In this document: piece by piece, positions 61,719-64,000 of the stretch
Position numbering within the stretch: position 1 is the first letter of the stretch
How the letters are laid out: each line of letters opens with the position of its first letter
Source of the DNA: Sphingopyxis macrogoltabida
GTDB taxonomy: Bacteria; Pseudomonadota; Alphaproteobacteria; Sphingomonadales; Sphingomonadaceae
DNA length: 64,000 nt
Reading direction: 5' to 3'
Assembly: GCF_001314325.1 (NCBI RefSeq)
Contig: NZ_CP009429.1
Coordinates: 3,286,501 to 3,350,500, forward strand
Translations under genes and position numbers: made by a program
The notes under the pieces: model-generated
What the model saw: only the letters and a program-made list of their open reading frames with translations
What the model was told of the DNA's origin: nothing
Database searches by the model: none

Positions 61719-62699
61719 ATGCCGGCACAGGTTTTCATCAGCTATTCGTCGAAGGACCGCACCGTCGCGAATATGGTGTGCGCGTTGCTCGAAGAGCGCG
61801 GGCACCGCTGCTGGATCGCGCCGCGCGACATCCTGCCCGGCGCATCGTGGGGCGAGGCGATCATCGACGGGCTGAAGGAATCGGCCGTGTTCGTGCTGGT
61901 CTTTTCGCAAAACGCCAATGCGTCGCCGCAGATCCTGCGCGAGGTCGAGCGCGCGGTGCACCTCGGCCTGCCGATCATCCCCTTTCGCATCGAGGATGTG
62001 CTGCCCGAACGCAGCCTCGAATATTTCATGAGCGTGCCGCACTGGCTCGACGCGCTGTCACCGCCGGTCGAGGACCATATCGTCCGGCTGGGCGATGTCG
62101 TCGGCCAGTTGGTGCACGGCGCGGCAGGCCGCGGCGATTATATCCCGCGCAAGCCGCGGGGCGCGAAAAGCGTGAGCTGGAACAACGCGCTGGTCCGCGC
62201 GGGCGCGGGCGGCGCGGTGCTGGCGCTGCTGCTGCTCGCCGCTTGGCTGGGCGGGCTGGCGCCGCCGGAATCGCCGGTCGGCTGGCTCGCCGCGCTGCTC
62301 GCCATCGCGATCCCCGTGGGGGCGATTGCCGCTGGCGGCGCGAAACTATGGACCAGAGGCTGGGTGCGCGGCGTGCTGCTCGCGCTGCTGCTCGCGGCGG
62401 CAGCGGGATATGGCTGGACGCGCAGCGCCTATGTCATCGCGGGCGAGAATGGCGCACCGCTAGTGCGCGGCACCGAGTGTACGCCTGACGCGAAGCTGGT
62501 GTTCGAAAGCGAATGCCCCGATCTGCCGTCCGACGCGCTGGCCGATGCGGCCTATGATCCGGCGATGCTGTGGACGGCGGCGTCGATCGGGCGGGTGAAG
62601 CTGATGCTCGCCGCCGCCTGGGCGCTCGCGGCGGCGGTGGCAGCGTTGCTCGTGGCGGGATGGATGGGCGGCCCGCGGCGGCTGAAACAGGAGGATTGA
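61719..62699 (+). CDS. TIR-domain membrane protein
   Basis: This 326-residue protein joins a cytoplasmic N-terminal TIR domain (about 4-125) to four membrane helices (about 160-180, 188-208, 215-233 and 292-315). The TIR part reads VFISYSSKDRTVANMVCALLEERGHRCWIAPRDI and ILREVERAVHLGLPIIPFRIED; Glu75 in REVERAV lies where NAD-cleaving bacterial TIRs have their catalytic Glu. The loop at about 234-291, with Cys254 and Cys266, should be periplasmic by the positive-inside rule. The next gene starts one base after the stop, with its ribosome site GGAGG in this gene's end. Role is unknown; TIR proteins often serve defence or NAD signalling. Confidence 0.85.
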   Translation: MPAQVFISYSSKDRTVANMVCALLEERGHRCWIAPRDILPGASWGEAIIDGLKESAVFVLVFSQNANASPQILREVERAVHLGLPIIPFRIEDVLPERSLEYFMSVPHWLDALSPPVEDHIVRLGDVVGQLVHGAAGRGDYIPRKPRGAKSVSWNNALVRAGAGGAVLALLLLAAWLGGLAPPESPVGWLAALLAIAIPVGAIAAGGAKLWTRGWVRGVLLALLLAAAAGYGWTRSAYVIAGENGAPLVRGTECTPDAKLVFESECPDLPSDALADAAYDPAMLWTAASIGRVKLMLAAAWALAAAVAALLVAGWMGGPRRLKQED

Positions 62700-62700
62700 G

Positions 62701-63687
62701 ATGGGCAAGGCGAAGATGCTGATGCTGCTGGCTGCGGTGGCGTCTCCGGTGACGGCGACCGCGAAGGAACCGCTCGATGCCGCGGGGCTCAAGGCGATCG
62801 AAACGCGGGTGCCGCCGCAAAGCTGGTACCCCGACGGCTATTACGACATCCGCATCGCCGCCGAGGGGCAGGTCGCCGATTTCCCGCGCGAGACGCTGAC
62901 GATGGACTGGGGCGACGGGCAGCCGCCCTATTACGACGTCATCGACTGCAACGCCGAATATGTCAGCCTCGACGAAACCGACCCGCTGACCGCGCGCTAT
63001 GGCCCGGTGGCGCTCGAGGTCGCGCGGCTGCGCGGCGAGTTCGAGCGGATGAAATATCCGCTAGCGGTTTATGCCGGACCGCTGCTCGAGTTCGAGAAGG
63101 CGAAGATCGAAGAGGCCAAAACCGCACCCGAACCCGTGTCCGAAGCCGAAATGAGCGACGCGATGGCGATGGAGGCGAGCGCCGCTGCCGACGCGGCGGT
63201 CGCGGAGGCTGCTGCCGATGCTGCTGCGGCGGCGGATGCGGCGTCGATGGAGGCCGCACCCCCGGCCGATGGCGGCATGGACGAGGCCGAAACCTATAAC
63301 GACCCCTATTTTCTGCTCGCCAAGGCAGTCGAAGCGAACCGCGAGCGGCTAGCGCCGAAGCTGCCGAAGGTGCTTGCCGATGGCGGCTGCGGCGCCGGCG
63401 AAGGGAGCAGCGTCATCGTCAAGACGGTGCCGCCGCAGGGCGAGGTGCTGCTGATCAACGCCTTTGCCTTCAAGGTTTGCACCCGCAAGAAACCTGACCC
63501 GTGGGATCGCTTCGCCTGCAAGTGGAACGAGATCGAAACCGGCGTCGAGAAGCCGCTTTCCGGCCGCTATGTCTATCAGGTCAAATGGCCCGACGGGACG
63601 GTGCGCAAGGGAACCCGCGACATCGTCCCCAATTACGAAGATGAGGCGGTCGCGGCCGTGGTGACCTTCAAGAAAGTCGGAAGCTGA
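62701..63687 (+). CDS. Secreted protein of unknown family, paralogue of the next gene
   Basis: This 328-residue protein has a signal peptide (MGKAKMLMLLAAVASPVTATA). WYPDGYYDIRIAAEGQVADFPR at about 42-63 is almost repeated in the next gene. The middle (about 140-195) is an Ala/Glu-rich low-complexity linker. A C-terminal domain has VIVKTVPPQGEVLLINAFAFKVC and SGRYVYQVKWPDGTVRKG. Cysteines 83, 230, 260 and 273 could form two disulphides in the periplasm. I recognise no family. Coupled to the TIR protein (one-base gap), it may contact the TIR protein's periplasmic loop. Not found elsewhere in the window. Confidence 0.8.
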   Translation: MGKAKMLMLLAAVASPVTATAKEPLDAAGLKAIETRVPPQSWYPDGYYDIRIAAEGQVADFPRETLTMDWGDGQPPYYDVIDCNAEYVSLDETDPLTARYGPVALEVARLRGEFERMKYPLAVYAGPLLEFEKAKIEEAKTAPEPVSEAEMSDAMAMEASAAADAAVAEAAADAAAAADAASMEAAPPADGGMDEAETYNDPYFLLAKAVEANRERLAPKLPKVLADGGCGAGEGSSVIVKTVPPQGEVLLINAFAFKVCTRKKPDPWDRFACKWNEIETGVEKPLSGRYVYQVKWPDGTVRKGTRDIVPNYEDEAVAAVVTFKKVGS

Positions 63688-63689
63688 CG

Positions 63690-64000
63690 ATGGGCGGTCG
63701 GACGATCGCAGCGCTGCTGATGCTGGCGAGCCCGTCCGTTGCCATGGCGCAGGATGCCGCCGCCGATGACGGTGCAGCCATGAAAGCGCTGGAAGCCGAT
63801 GTGCCGCAACAGCCGTGGTATCCCGGCGGCTATTACGACATCCGGATCGCGGCCGAAGCACAGGTCGTCGAATTTCCGCGCCCGGCGAGCGATCTGCCCG
63901 CGACGCCCGAACAATCCTATAATCTGGTTGCTTGCGATGTCGAACGGCCGGGGAACGATGCCTCCGATCCGATGCTGGAACGCTATGGCTATGTCGCGCT
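63690..64000 (+). CDS. Secreted protein, tandem paralogue (3' end outside window)
   Basis: Only the first 103 residues are present. A signal peptide (MGGRTIAALLMLASPSVAMAQ) is followed by a short acidic spacer. PQQPWYPGGYYDIRIAAEAQVVEFPR then closely matches the previous gene's WYPDGYYDIRIAAE segment. A Cys in VACDVERPG corresponds to Cys83 there. It starts two bases after the previous stop, so it belongs to the same operon as the TIR protein. The two secreted proteins arose by duplication. The ending and any further genes of the operon lie beyond the window. Confidence 0.8.
   Translation, partial: MGGRTIAALLMLASPSVAMAQDAAADDGAAMKALEADVPQQPWYPGGYYDIRIAAEAQVVEFPRPASDLPATPEQSYNLVACDVERPGNDASDPMLERYGYVA

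Noticed and set aside
1..64000. CRISPR arrays, tRNA or rRNA genes, insertion sequences or prophage
   Set aside because: I read both strands for regularly spaced repeats, cloverleaf ends and transposase or phage motifs and found none I could support.

Overview
The window is high-GC alphaproteobacterial chromosome, most likely from a sphingomonad (Sphingopyxis or a close relative). The gene order rpsB-tsf-pyrH-frr-uppS-cdsA-dxr-rseP-bamA-skp-fabZ, the mitochondrial-type isocitrate dehydrogenase, the many TonB-dependent receptors with IVVTA-type boxes, and a GAAC-N7-GAAC SOS box all fit. The genus is inferred from protein style, not from a search. I see no rRNA, tRNA, CRISPR array, phage gene or insertion sequence.

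Region 1 (1-15300) is housekeeping. It starts with the 3' end of a glycerol kinase, then rpmE. A long leftward run follows: rpsB, tsf, pyrH, frr, uppS, cdsA, dxr, rseP, bamA, skp, fabZ. These genes cover translation, UMP supply, undecaprenyl and phospholipid precursors, isoprenoid entry and outer-membrane assembly. Several junctions overlap (ATGA, TGATG). pssA and psd (phosphatidylethanolamine synthesis) lie beyond, with icd divergent from psd. Between rpsB and pssA is a small membrane-protein gene with a good SOS box.

Region 2 (15300-30400) is mixed. It holds a KefB-like antiporter, a large secreted M16 peptidase, a nitrilase-family amidase, a NUDIX hydrolase, a DUF4126 membrane protein, a large autotransporter-like protein, a ferredoxin-reductase-like flavoprotein, ogt, fumarylacetoacetase with a palindromic operator, and a ROK sugar kinase.

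Region 3 (30500-50000) is accessory metabolism around a divergent MocR-type regulator (40137-41597). On its left, a leftward run encodes a PaiB-like protein, two translationally coupled amidohydrolases (one without its metal-binding histidines), proC, a beta-propeller protein, a propeller-amidohydrolase fusion and an HSL-type hydrolase. On its right are a secreted protein coupled to a Tat-type amidohydrolase, a siderophore-type TonB receptor, a PepSY membrane protein and two porins. A shared two-box motif precedes all three transcription units on the right, which suggests a local regulon.

Region 4 (50000-61700) holds three more TonB-dependent receptors. One pair sits with an amidohydrolase divergent from a TetR regulator flanked by two matching operators. 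A heme-type receptor with a DUF6607-like partner is preceded by Fur-like boxes. A TPR protein lies between.

Region 5 (61700-64000) is the most novel part: a TIR-domain membrane protein followed by two tandem paralogous secreted proteins of unknown family. The second is cut by the window edge.
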